Assembly (NCBI GenBank): GCA_024138025.1
Contig: JAMXBD010001363.1
Span: 248,001 to 312,000, forward strand
Direction: 5' to 3'
DNA: 64,000 nt
Origin: Combretum micranthum
Lineage: Eukaryota; Streptophyta; Magnoliopsida; Myrtales; Combretaceae
The position numbers were made by a program, and so were the translations under genes. Position 1 is the stretch's first letter; every line of letters begins with the position of its first letter. The notes under the pieces are model-generated. The model did not search any database, was not told where the DNA came from, and saw only the letters and a list, made by a program, of their open reading frames with translations. Shown here in pieces: positions 47,380 through 59,790 of the stretch.

Positions 47380-50300
47380 TGCTAGTTAATTGCAAAAATA
47401 AAAATGTTTTCTTGAGAATTGATTTTCCCTTTGGTTCTAGAAAGAACCATTTGAACTTATCGGGTTTTTACCAGTAGCATTCATCATGACTTATCAATCG
47501 AATTTTCACCACCGATTGTGGTATCATCCTTTATACCAAGGTTATTACTCAGTATTTCCTACAACTTCGAGATCTCTATATTATAGTTCTTGGGATTACT
47601 CAACCAATGGGTTGCAGTTCTTCCATCAATTGATACCAAGGTTCGTGGAATTTCATATCTGATTATGAATATTTCATCGGGTCAAGGTCCGTTTTCGATT
47701 CTTAGAATCCTGGAATTCACAAAATCGTGCCTAACATGCATCAATATGCCCAAAGCACATTTTAATACCAAACAATTACTAGATTTTTTATTTATAAAGA
47801 TGGTATCAATAATATAATACACCTATAGGGATAATCACTAGGGTATTAAGATAACTAATTAATAAAGATCTCAATCTCAAGATGAAATTAGGGTTAAGTG
47901 TATATATAGATGAAACCTTTCTTACCTTAAATATGACTTATTATGAAAAGAAGACCACAAAGACACTCGAGAATAATTTATATGACTCACAAAGATTTAC
48001 TCATGTTTGCACCTGTCATAATCTTATGATTGATAAGAGTAAGGTTTGAAGAGTAACAACTCCCAAAGAGATAAATTTTATTCAAAAATCAATAATCAGC
48101 ACAATCCCTAAACACAAGTTGTGTTCTCTCTCGTGTAGTTCACAAAAGAACTACAGGATTGATAACATAAGTTGCGTATTTCTCTCATGTTCAGCATAGA
48201 CTTGAGGTTCCTCTACATCTTCACTTCTAATTTCAACATGACCTTCAACCTAACTTGTGTGGACACTTGTGTGGAAATTACAATCTTCTTTCATGCTCAA
48301 AATCAAGTGATTGCAACCAACACAAGTTCTATCTTCATAAACTATTCTAATTTATGTTCAACTAATCACACCTATAGTCTATTTCCCATCCAGTAGCTTA
48401 CGTTAATATAAGCCTAAATGGCAAAGGAGATCTAATTCACAATAGATGATTTGATTCTATATTTCCAACTTAACTTTTCAAGTGTTTATAATAACTATCT
48501 CGAGATAGAATGACTCTTGTTCACACCAATCTTATCCCATCCCATCCTTTTAGAGTTACTTACAAAATAATCTATTAAGAGTCAGCAAAATCACGTCTCA
48601 GTGAGAAGGGAGTGCAATACTCTTATTACTACCTCATGCACTAGTGAGTTATCAAACATATGCTATATATGAAAAACGCTACATAATAAAATCATTGCAT
48701 GTGGTCTTCTAGTAACTAACATGAAGCCTAAAGTTTAACCCTCCTTTGACCTCGACTTAGGGAATTCCTGGTTCCATTAGTATCTAGGTCGCCCAAATAA
48801 ATTCTTTTACATTGCAAGCCTAGGGTACCTTAAATGCAAGCCATGCCTAGGATACCATAAATGCTCTCTTAATTCTTGGATACCTCAAATGTAGCCTAGG
48901 ATCAGCAAAGGATACCTTAAATGTAATCATGAACCAATAGCTTACAAACTTATAAACTTATGGTAGAACCCTTAATAATGGGTGGAAATAGGTTCGATAA
49001 TACATGACTTCCCTAATACTTTTAATTTGTGCTACCAAAATGGGAAACTCCATAACACATATCACAAAATTCAAATGAAATTTTTGGTGGCTAAAAGAAT
49101 TTTCTTAGTACTTACATATACCTTAAATGAAATCTTGAGCAAGATTCCCTTCTTCACCCTTCATATGACAGTGATGGCCTTAAGTAATGCAATTTTGTGT
49201 AGTGTATATCCAATTTCATTTATAATAATCCAATAATTGTTAGTATATTTAAGGTGACTAAACAAATATAGCTGAGGTTGTTCATATAAGGCATAAGGAT
49301 GCACACTTTAACATCACAACCAAGTTTCACATCACAATTTTGATGAAGAAGCAAATTCAGGCCAACTCAATAACCTCAAATTTTCATCATGAATTTATAT
49401 TCACAAAATAATCATAAATATTAACAATGTTCCAATAAAACACCAAGCTACATAGGTGGTATACCATAAGACACGCTTCAAGTTTAGCTATATAGAGGTA
49501 GCAAAAAAAAAAAAAAACATTTCTTTGTTTGTACCTCATATAAGTTTCTTGTATGTAATTCACCAATTTATTAAATTTTTTATTTGAAAACTTGTTTCGA
49601 AGGAAATTGGTTAGAGATATCTAGTATAGTTTTTTGAATCATTATAAGCTTACTAACATGGGTCGTATAGCTCAACTCTTATGTCAGGAAGGTTTAGCAC
49701 ATGGAGAGCAAATCATCATATCTATTTAGATGTCTAAAAATTGTGTAAAATAGTGTTTGTCAACCTAAAATTTTATATTTAACAAAAGTTGATAAAAAGT
49801 TGGTGATGGGTTTGAGTGCTTGGAAGTTAGATCAACTAATTGACTTGCTATTATAAGCTTGAGGATTATAGTAACTTTATATCAATTTTACATGTTGATC
49901 TAGCTAGGAATTCTTAAAACTTAAACATGAAAGTTATAGAGCTTTTTATTATTTTTATTTTTTGTAGTATCTTAAATCACCTTAATTGGAGCTTGGATTA
50001 AAGAGATATGCTTAAAATACAAAACCATGTCAAATTATCAAATATGTAGACTGATGGAATTGGCTTGCCCTCATAACCTATATTAGTAATGGCTTGCTTT
50101 TTGTTTTTCTTTAGCCGACTTGTTGGTAGTTTTCATCTACCTTTGACTTTTAGCAATTCTATGTTCAGCAACTTAATTATTACATTCATATATATATACA
50201 TATATATATTACTAAGCTCCAGACATCATATAAACACATCATGTATGGTATTATACACATAACATTACTCAAATCATTGTAACATGCCAACTAAGAAATC

Positions 50301-50900
50301 CTAGTTAATAAATTATTGAATTTCCCACTCATCATGGTTTTATTTCAACTCAGTCAAAGTAATCCTACGATTAGCCTGGATAGTTGAAGTTGTCATCTAA
50401 AACACATGAGAAAATGTTCACCTAAGGTTAAGGATAACAATTAAGTAAGTATATATTAAAAATTTATGTAAAAATTAAGACAAATCTATATGCTCACAGT
50501 AAACTCAACATTCAAGCTCATTAGAGACTAAACACTGATGAAACTATATTAAGCTTATTCTTGTTTTAAAAATTGTAATGTCAGAATCACAATGCAACCT
50601 ACGGTTCTTGAAATGGAAGGAGATTGTGAGAGATAAAATTTTCTTAAGTTTGAAGTTTACGACGGTTATTGTAGAAAGTTTCTGTTGGAGGTAAGCATTT
50701 TGAAGGTTTTCATGAGATAAAGAAAATGAGTTGGCCTAGAGATGGAAGGCTTTATATCTCACTAGTTGAATTGACATATTTAAGCGATGAAGCATATAAA
50801 ATAAATTTCATGGTATGAATCGAATTAATAAGCGGTGTGGTATCCTATAACAACAATGTACCTTATAATATTTTTAGACGAAAACCTACATGTCTATTAA
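47380..50900. other. Decayed repeat sequence, no gene supported
   Basis: Several 60-84 codon open frames lack motifs. (TA)n runs are present near 50190. I could not assign the stretch to a family. Confidence 0.35.
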
Positions 50901-51425
50901 ATTAAATGCCTTAGTCACAATTGTATACTCAGAATCGCTAATTGAGGCTTCCTAATTTTTTATATATTATTATACGCTACGATTCATTATGATCATATAG
51001 CTTATGGGTACAAAATTAAGGTTTTGAGTATTACAAGGGTTGAACACTATTCGAACTATTTGTTAACTATTTAATCATATATTCCAATCATTGAAAAATG
51101 CAGAGCTTTACACCGTCCCCTTTACCAAGCTATGGTTACTTATCCCTTTAAAGATTTCTTGTAGGTTTTGACTGATCTTTTAGGTGTTTCCATTTACATG
51201 GATACCCAGGTGTGTAGATAGTGGAAGTCATACGGATTACTTTCTATTTTCTTTTTTTGTTTTGTTTATCAATGTTAATTGAGTCTTTTAAGCAACCCAA
51301 ACGAACTACGGAATTATAAACGAGTTGTATGTAAATATTTTCCACTGATATTATCTGTACACCCCCTGTGTCATTATGAAACTTAATAAATTATAGTTTA
51401 TATGTATATATATATATATAATATA

Positions 51426-51457
<32 letters not shown>

Positions 51458-51539
51458 TGTTGGACTAACAACGCTTTAGATTAGGTGCCTTATATATGCT
51501 AGGCTATAATAGAAGCTATGCAATTAGCTTCCGCTATAA

Positions 51540-51591
51540 GTTGGTGTGCATGATGAGATTGTTACATTTAGATATACTTGGGGCATGACAT
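51540..51591 (+). repeat. 3' end of a decayed chromovirus-type LTR
   Basis: GATTGTTACATTTAGATATA then CTTGGGGCATGACA aligns with the end of the solo LTR at 4549-4583 (GACTGTTACGTTTAGGATAC then CTCTGGGGCGTGACA). The rest of this LTR, upstream, is too degraded to bound. A TA/CT microsatellite occupies 51405-51460. Confidence 0.5.
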
Positions 51592-52543
51592 AGCTTAAAT
51601 ACCTATCAGTAGGGTGCTTAAAGTGTCAGTACATCTATAAATTTAGAGCGTATTGAAGATACAATTGAAATGATGTATTGTCCTCAAGTCATGATTTCTT
51701 TATTTTTACTTTGATATTTTTGTAAGAAAAACAAACTTTTTAATATGGGGATATCTTATAACACCTAAAATTGTATTCTTATCTTAAAAGTGCAAAGTTA
51801 TACCCTCAAAACGATCTAAAAGTATCAATATACTAAAAATTGCATATAAAGTTGAATCAACAGTGCTTAGATGTTAATTTATTAAAATTGGATCAATTTT
51901 TGTTTATAGCATATTAAGCTAACTTGTTTTGTAATATTAAGCTAGGTGTCCAGAGACTAGCCTAGATGGCATCTAAATGCCTGTTGTACTTTAAGGATGG
52001 TGCAAGCGCTCACTAGAGAAGGTTAGATGTAACCCCCAAGCTTTTACATATGTTAAATTAGATCATAGAATTTAAAATTAAGTTTCAATATAAAAGTTGA
52101 GTGAGTGGTATGATTAATAGATTTGAGTATAATAGAAAACACATGATGAATTAAATGAAATAAGGAGATACAACAATTTTTATTGATCTGTTTGTGGTTG
52201 TTTGTCAATTAATTAATGTTTTCAAATTCTTCAAAAATTTGCATTTCAAAAAATTAACTCTTAATTTACCAAGAATATCAATATAGATTCTTATAAGAAA
52301 TTTTCTAATTAAATAGAATTTATAAACCAAATTTATCAAACTTTGTATTTAATTTGAGTAATTGTTGATTTTAATGCATTAGATATGTAGAAGCAAATTG
52401 TGCAATAAACCAAACTCATTTTAATATATAAACCAAGTTTAGTTATCTGCAAAACTAAGTTTTAACCCCACCATTCTTAGCATACAACACCACACACACA
52501 ACAAATTTTAAATGCCTTAAAAGTCAATAACTTTGCTTTATCT

Positions 52544-52550
52544 TATATAA
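52544..52550 (+). promoter_or_regulatory. TATA box of the chromovirus 5' LTR
   Basis: TATATAA, about 0.5 kb into the LTR, followed by CTCCTCCTTATTTCTTCTTG. Confidence 0.5.
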
Positions 52551-53059
52551 ACTAAATTATCAAATTTTTTACAGCAATTCTCCTCCTTATTTCTTCTTGA
52601 AACCGACGTATTTTCATACACACACACTCCACATTCCTTCTTCAATTTTCCTTCTTAAATTATCAAGAAACTCAAGCTAAACTTCTACCATCAAGCTAAT
52701 GCACAAGTATGTAAGCTAATACTTGCTTTTACTTTGTTATTTTGTGTTTGAATATGTGTAAGTTAGAAGTCCTTGTCGGTTGATGGTGTAAATAAGGTTG
52801 TTATGAGTATTGTTGTTAGATATATGAAGTGGAATTATAAAGTTGTGGTCTAAAGTCTCAAATCAAGGATGTTATGAACTATAGTTGGTTAGTTGAGTTG
52901 ATGTAGAGAGCGGCTAAGAGTTGGAAGATGTGAAGGAGTGAAAGGTGAATATGAGTCTTGTATGTTGATGTTAAAGTATATTTGATGGTAATAAGACCTT
53001 TGAAGTTGGTTAAAATGTGTAAAAATGTAAAGTTTAGAAGTGTTGTTCATTAGCTTTCA

Positions 53060-53335
53060 CATTACGGCCGTAGTAGAGGGAATGGTGTGTTATGTATCCA
53101 CGTCTTGATGGAAAGGGTCACCCATATGAGGCGTGGTAACCCCATATCCACGCTTAGGTTGGTATACCTCTCCATATGGGGTATGGTAAAGGGCGTGGTA
53201 GTCTCTATGCACTAGCCTTGTTGATACGCCCATCCATATGGAGCACGGTGTGGGGCGTGGTGGCCTCTGTGACTTGCCTGCTCCATACTCCCCTTGATAC
53301 AGGGTGTGGCCAAGGGTGCATGGCCTATTGTTTGT
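53060..53335. repeat. GCGTGG / CCATATGG repeat segment inside the 5' LTR
   Basis: Phrases such as CCATATGAGGCGTGG, CCATATGGGGTATGG and CCATATGGAGCACGG recur at irregular 50-70 base spacing, GC-richer than the rest of the LTR. Confidence 0.6.
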
Positions 53336-54694
53336 GTTTTTATCTCCTCTAGCTTTAAGACATTGTTTAATCCTTCTTTTCCTTGTTAGTTAGTAATATA
53401 ACTTTTTCTATCTTATAGAAACCCTATATCAAGACCCAGACTTTCCATTTGATTACTACGATGACTGAAGAGAATGCGTCGATAAGTAGTTGAATCTTTT
53501 CAATTACATGTGATTGTAGTATAGTTGTACATAGTCTTAATAAAACCAAAATTGATTTCATGTATGGGGATTGAGAAATAATGCATGTTGTATGATTGTT
53601 GAGTGAATAATCTTATAATATTCAAATTGATGACCAATTGGTTGATATTAATTGATGATTGAACATTGTTGATTGTTTGAGAATTTGATGGTCACCTAAT
53701 AAATTAATTCAAACCTTATTTGATCCATAAATAAATCAATCATGCATTGTACTACATGGCATAATTGCATTCATTTGGTATTCACGTCACGTATTTTCAT
53801 TTTAATTCTGTGGTAATGCTTGTATATATCCAATGAATTTGGTAAATATTACCATAGGGTTGCCAATTCTACATGAACTAAGTAGGCTTAAGGGACACTG
53901 CTTAATGAGGTTTGGTATGAAACGATGATACTTAGTGGAAATTCTAAGAACTAAGTGAAGTGGAGTAAATATTATATATGTATATATATATATGTTTGTG
54001 TGTATAAATAAAATTGATAATCAAGTTGAAATGAACACTCCTTCTTTAGTTTTTTGGATTTCCTAGGCGTGAAATACAGTGATGGTCCTTCAACCACTAT
54101 GAGAGGGCATAAATCTCCATGAGTTTGGGTTTCGGTTATTTAAATTATGTTTGTACATATGCTTGATTATTATATTTTATATGAGTGTTAACCAAACATT
54201 GTATAATTTTTTATAATGTTAAGATTCTATTATTCACTAAGCTATTTATACTTACGCTCCTTTAAACAATTGTTTTACAGGAATTTAAGCAATAAAACCA
54301 AGACTGAGACTAAGTAATATAGTTAAGGTCTTATGTATTTAAGTTTGGAAGGAAGACCTTGTTTTTATAATTGAGACTTAGAGATAATGTGTGTAATAGT
54401 ATAAGTTTTAGGAGAGTTATATTTTGTTTTCTTTGTTAGTTATGCTTAAGGACAAGCCTATGAAGGCAATATTGTGATCATTTATGTTAAGTTTTTAGAC
54501 CTTGTGATGTTATTTTCATATATAACTTATATATATGCAATGTCTTTCTTTTTTTAACAACCTTTGATCTTGTTATATCTATTAATGCTACAGGACATGT
54601 TATTTATGCAGTACTCATATAACTTCTTGGAGGCCTCGATTAGTTACATAATGTATCGTTACTATTAAGGTACCCTGTAGGGGTGTGACAAAAG

Positions 54695-54713
54695 TTAGTA
54701 TCAAAGCATGGTT
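54695..54713 (+). other. Primer-binding site of the chromovirus
   Basis: TTAGTATCAAAGCATGGTT, four bases after the LTR end, is a decayed form of the methionine-tRNA PBS (TGGTATCAGAGC...). Confidence 0.65.
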
Positions 54714-54899
54714 GTAAGAGTAACAAATAAATTGAATATATATATATAAGACTCTTATAAGAATGCTAGAAATTAAAATGTTGTTTATCCTTTATCATGA
54801 TGAATTGCATGTTATGTGTTATGTGATAGTATTGATTGAATGTTGCAGTATATAACAAGAGTTTTAATGTTTTTAATAGTAAAGTTGATTGTTTGGAAA

Positions 54900-56335
54900 T
54901 TGACTCTAGTAGACACGGAAGTAGAGCAAGGAATGCTCAACCTTTGGCACTAGAAGCTTACGCTCATTAGAAGCTTACCCTCAAGCTTATGAGCCTGTTG
55001 AGCAAAAACAACCTAAGCCACATAATATATCTCTGCCACCTCCTAATAAATTAGAAGATCTCTTGCAATCCATACAATAACAGAATGCTTTGATTCTTTA
55101 GGCTTTGCAAGGAGGACAACCGGAGTAGTACCCCATGTGACTCCAACTGAGGTGCATGTTGCACCTGCTATGGCACCTCATAGGTTTAGGACTCATACTT
55201 CACCAGTTCCACCACCTCCTGCTATACATGAGGAAGTGGATCAATCTATTGAATCTGTTGATGAAAGACGAGTACTACCTCTAGCTTGACATGAAATGCC
55301 AATTCCTCCCTATCATGTACATTAACCACAAAGGAATCTTCTACCTAAGTTTATTAAATGCAATAGGTATTTTGAGGGTTTATTAGGAAAATCTAAAGAA
55401 GTTGAGGATTGGTTATCTCAGGTGGAAAGGTCATTCAATGTATTCAAATACCTAAGGCTCTTAAAGTATAATATGAGACTTATTTATTAAGATTAAGAGC
55501 TAGATTGTGTTAGGATTATAAGAAAATATCTCTACCTCGACCTATTGAATGGGAAGTTTGTAGAAGAGAATTCTTAAAAGAATATTTTCCCAGTAGTCTG
55601 GGAGCTAAGTACAGCATGGATTTAATGAATTTAACTCAAGGAGACTAGAGCGTTGATGAATATGAAAATGAGTTTAATTGAGTGCTTCAATTTGCTCCTT
55701 TAGCCTATAGAGACAATGATGAATTAAAAAGACAAGTATTTATGGCTAGTTTGGAGTTGCATTATCAAAGGAGATTAATGGCGTTTGAGATTGAGGATTT
55801 TTCTATAATGGTGGAGAAAGCTCGAGTGATTGAACGAGTGAAAAAGTATGAGTCTAAAAGATACAAAAAGAGAGGCTAAATTTTTGGAAAGAGATCTTAT
55901 GAGCTTGTTGGTATGAGTTCTTCTTCTAAAAAGGCAAAATTTTCTAAATCTTTTGGAACATTGACAGGAGGCATGTCGGGAAAAAGTAATGTTATTTGTT
56001 AGAAGTGCTATGGATCCCATTATCCAAGAGATTATCCCCAACTTCAAGCTCGATATTATTTTTGTAGAGAGACTAGGCATGTTGTTAGCACTTGTCCAAA
56101 AAAAAACCTAGAGCCTTATGCTTCATTTGTAAAAAAGGTGGAACATGTATCAATTAATTGTCCTTATAGGAATCAAAAGGAGGGAATTGAGCAATCTAAA
56201 GAGCCTAGTGGGTCAAAGGAGAGGAAAAGTGGAAACAATCAAGGAAATAAACTTGCTAGATCAAAAAGGATATTTGCTATGCAAGAGATTTCCATATTTG
56301 AGGAAGTAGAGGACAATTATGATGACGACTAGATG
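54900..56335 (+). pseudogene. Chromovirus gag remnant
   Basis: From about 55346 the frame reads capsid-like sequence (short recognisable pieces: YFEGLLGKSKEVEDWL, EWEVCRREFLKEYFP) interrupted by TAA, TAG and TGA codons. An open stretch at 55682-55879 carries the capsid C-terminal half. Zinc-knuckle remnants follow at about 55.98-56.17 kb; the last keeps C-x2-C-x4-H-x4-C spacing but only across a one-base frameshift near 56140. Gag would form the virus-like particle and bind RNA. Not functional. Confidence 0.8.
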
Positions 56336-56454
56336 GAAAATTCAAGTTTGATTGTAGGTATGTAATTGACCTTATTTTGTGAATTTTCTATATATGCACC
56401 TCTGTTACTAAGTGTAGAATAAAACAATAGTAATTAAAAATTAGATGTTAAATA

Positions 56455-56840
56455 GGAATAATTCAAGCGAAAGATACACCTACGTACATGTTATTTGATA
56501 TTGGTGCTATGCATTCTTTAATCAACTCTAATATGTCTAAAAGGGTTGGTTATTATTCTAAAATAGTGGAGAAAGGACTAGGAATTTCAACTCCTATGGG
56601 TGGAATGGCTATCACTCGTGAAATTATAAACCAGTACCCGATAAGAGTCAAAGATCAGAAAACCACTACTGACCTTATAGTAGTGGACATGCAAAAATAT
56701 GGTATTATTTTAGGAATGACATGGATGATAGTCGCAAAGGTCAAAGTGGATTACAAGATAAAACTGATATCAATTGTTAATAATGAGAAGAAGAGAGTGG
56801 AATTCATTGGAGAAGTGAGTGGAAATGATCAAGACTAAAT
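56455..56840 (+). pseudogene. Chromovirus aspartic protease remnant
   Basis: The 116-codon open stretch at 56488-56838 opens LFDIGAMHSLI. In active retrotransposon proteases this is a D-T/S-G-A motif; here the second residue is isoleucine, explained by one C-to-T change. The later ILGMTWM block fits the conserved ILGMDWL region. Probably inactive even apart from the broken neighbours. Confidence 0.75.
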
Positions 56841-56959
56841 AAAAGCTAATGAAATTTTAGGAGAAGGGAGTTAAAGGAAAGCACACTGTACTCTATGAAT
56901 GAAAGTCAAGAAGAGTCAAATGTTCAAAATCTGTGTGCAAATTTGCTGATATATTTCTA

Positions 56960-57811
56960 GAGGTTTTACCTAGGTTGCCCCCTTATAGAGAAATTAAGTT
57001 CACAATAGAATTGATGCTTGAAATTCAACCCATATCAAAGCCTCCTTATAGAATGGCACCTGTGGAATTGAGAGAATTGGAGACATAGTTATAGGATTTA
57101 TTAGACAAAGGATTTATTCACCCTAGTACATCACCTTAGGGAGTACCTATGTTAATTGTTAAAAAGAAAGATGGAACTATGCGATTATGCATAGATTATA
57201 GGGAGTTGAATAAGGTGACTATTAAAAACAAGTATCCCATGCTAAGAATTGATAATATGTTCAATCAATTAAAGGGAGCAAAATTGTTCTCTTGCATTGA
57301 TTTGAAATCCGGATATCATCAAATTAGAGTCAATGTAGAAGATATATCCAAAACGGCATTCCATAATTGATATGACCATTATGGATTTTTAGTAATGCCT
57401 TTTGGATTAACCAATGCTCTAGCAATTTTCATGGATATAATGAATAGAATTTTTCAACATTTGTTGGATATATGTGTTGTCGTTTTTATTGATGACATAT
57501 TAGTATATTCTGCTTCTGAAGTGCAACATGAAGAGCATTTGAGAATCGTGTTACATGTACTAAGAGAAAACAAGTTGTATGAAAAGTTATTAAAATGTGA
57601 ATTTTGGTTAAGGAAAATATCTTTTCTTGGACTTATTATATCTAGAGAAGGAATTTTAGTAGACCTGGTAAAGATTAAAATTATTATGGAATGGAAAAGA
57701 CCAGAAACAATGACTAAAGTAAAGAGTTTTCTTGGATTGGTCGGATATTATAGAAAGTTTGTTCAAAACTTTTCTAAGATTGCTTTGCCCTTAACCCAAT
57801 TAACAAGATAG
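56960..57811 (+). pseudogene. Chromovirus reverse transcriptase remnant
   Basis: Recognisable order: [56 protein letters not shown] and [11 protein letters not shown], the last holding the catalytic aspartate pair. Stops interrupt at about 57087, 57096, 57138 and 57368. Connection-domain sequence ([13 protein letters not shown]) follows, and a TAG ends the open stretch at 57811. Confidence 0.9.
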
Positions 57812-58240
57812 AATACAAAGTTTGAGTAGAATGAAAAAAGATCACAAAGTTTTCAAGAGTTAAAGAGGAGATTGATGTTTGCTCCAATTTTAGTTTTGCC
57901 AAATGATTGGGATATGTTTGTCATTTATAGCGATGCATCTAAAAATGGATTAGGTTGTGTGTTGATGCAACGAAGAAAAGTTATTGCATATGCATCTAGA
58001 GAACAAAAGCCTCAATAATTGTTTTTGCTTTGAAGATTTGGAAGCATTATTCGTATGAACAAAAATGTAAAGTATACACTGACCACAAAAGCTTGAAATT
58101 TCTATTCACTTAGAAGGAACTAAACATGAGGCAACACAGATGATTAGAATTGATAAAAGGATTATAATCTGAATATCAATTACCACCCAAGAAAGATCAA
58201 TGTAGTTGTGGATACCTTAAGTTGTAAGAATTATGTAGAG
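57812..58240 (+). pseudogene. Chromovirus RNase H remnant
   Basis: Keeps FVIYSDASKNGLGCVL (catalytic Asp) and [12 protein letters not shown]. Between them, after QKPQ, a stop and a short deletion remove the usual conserved Glu-containing segment. Further stops follow (TAG, TGA, TAA), with a frameshift before VVVDTLSCK. Confidence 0.8.
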
Positions 58241-58534
58241 GTCACTTTAATGATCACTGAACAAAAAGAACTCATAAAGGACTTTGAAAGTTTGAACTTG
58301 GAATTTCCCTTGCAAAACCTAGAGCTTGAAATTGCAAATCTATTTTTAGAGCTTGCCTTACTTTACAGAAGTAAAAGTGCACAAAAGCAAGATATGAAAC
58401 TACAAGTAATAACTCAAGGTCTTACACAAGAGAAGTATAAAGAGTTTCAATTAGACGAAGAGGTAGTTCTTCAAATGAATAAAAGATTGTATGTCCCAAA
58501 TGATACAACATTGAAAAAGGAGTTGATGAATGAA

Positions 58535-59570
58535 GCTCATTAATCTAGATATATCGTTCATCCTGGAGAAACTAAGACTTATTAGGAACTTAAAAGTGCC
58601 TATTGGTAGAGTAAGATGAAAAAATGTGGCCCATTTTGTTGCTCAGTGTGAGACTTGTCAGAGAATAAAAGTAGAACATCAAAAGCCAAGTGGGTTATTG
58701 CAACCATTACCCATTCCATAATGGAAGTGGGACCAAATTTCAATGGATTTTGTAAGTTCTCTACCAAGGACTAATGCGGGTTATGATACTTCATGGGTAA
58801 TTGTGGAACAACTCATTAAATCTACTCATTTTTTACCCATTAATATGAAATACTCCTTGGAGAGATTAACACCACTGTATATTAAAGAGATTATTAGATT
58901 ACATGGTATGCTAGGTAGGATTATTTCTGATAGAGATCCAAGGTTTGTTTCATGATTTTGGGTTAGTTTACAAAGAGCTATGGGGACTCAATTAAAGTTT
59001 AGCACCGTTTATCATCCCTAAACTGATGGGCAAACTAAAAGAACAATACAGACCTTAGAAGACATGTTAAGAAACTATGATTTAGAATTCAAAGGAATTT
59101 GGGATCGACATGCCTCTTGTAGAATTTGCATACAATAATAGGTACCATTTAAGTATTGGTATGTAACCCTATAAAGCATTATATGGATGTAAATGTAGAT
59201 CCCCTCTATATTAGGATAATCTTGAAAGAATTGTCAATGGACTTAAATGGGTACAAGAAACAATTGATGAAATGGCAATAATTAAACAAACATTGAAAGA
59301 AGCTTAGGATGGATAGAAAAGCTAGATTGATATGAAAAGGAGAGAGCTCACATTTGACATGAGAGACCATGTGTATATTAAAATAAGGCTAATCAAAAGT
59401 TTAAATCAAAGAAAATTTCAAGGAAAGTTATGTCCAAGGTACCTAGGACCTTTGGAAATTTTGGATAAGAACGAAAATCTAGCATACCAATTGGAACTTC
59501 CACCAAGTCTTATAAATATACATGATGTTTTTCATGTATTGATTTTGAGAAAATATGTTCCAATCTAGAT
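58535..59570 (+). pseudogene. Chromovirus integrase remnant
   Basis: The HHCC zinc-binding region is present in pieces (EAH..., VHPG..., then CETCQRIK after a frameshift near 58625). The catalytic core shows ISMDFV (first Asp), IISDRDPRFVS (second Asp) and a [17 protein letters not shown] region (Glu). Stops occur at several points. The C-terminal open stretch 59332-59568 contains FQGKLCPRYLGPLEIL and NIHDVFHVLILRKYVP, the GPY/F-type module. Confidence 0.88.
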
Positions 59571-59775
59571 AAGTGGTTAAATTGGAACCCATCACGTTTA
59601 GAGATAATTTAACATATGAGAAATATCCAATAAGAATTTTGGACTCTAAAGTGCAAGCTCTCAGGAACAAAGATATCAAATATGTTAAAGTCTTATGAGA
59701 TTCTCAAACCGAAGAAACTACGTGGGAGTTGGAAAAAGAAATCAGAAGGAACTATCCTAAATCCTTTGAAGACTC
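59571..59775 (+). pseudogene. Chromodomain at the integrase C-terminus
   Basis: After a stop, the frame reads LTYEKYPIRILDSKVQALR, then YVKVL, a stop, and EETTWELEKEIRRNYP. The spacing and the ILD..V, VKVLW-like and ETTWE blocks match chromodomains of Tekay/Del-type chromoviruses, which are thought to steer integration toward heterochromatin. Confidence 0.8.
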
Positions 59776-59790
59776 AGGTAATTTTCAAGC

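Larger units (their letters stand above)
52028..54690 (+). repeat. 5' LTR of the chromovirus
   Basis: Starts TGTAACCCC and ends GGGTGTGACA. The first about 600 bases recur at 61617 onward in the 3' LTR. A TATA box (TATATAA, 52544-52550) is followed by a CT-rich leader. Segment 53060-53330 holds repeated GCGTGG/CCATATGG phrases. CACTAAGCTATTTATACTTACGC near 54236 matches the same position in the solo LTR at 1150-4583. Confidence 0.85.
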
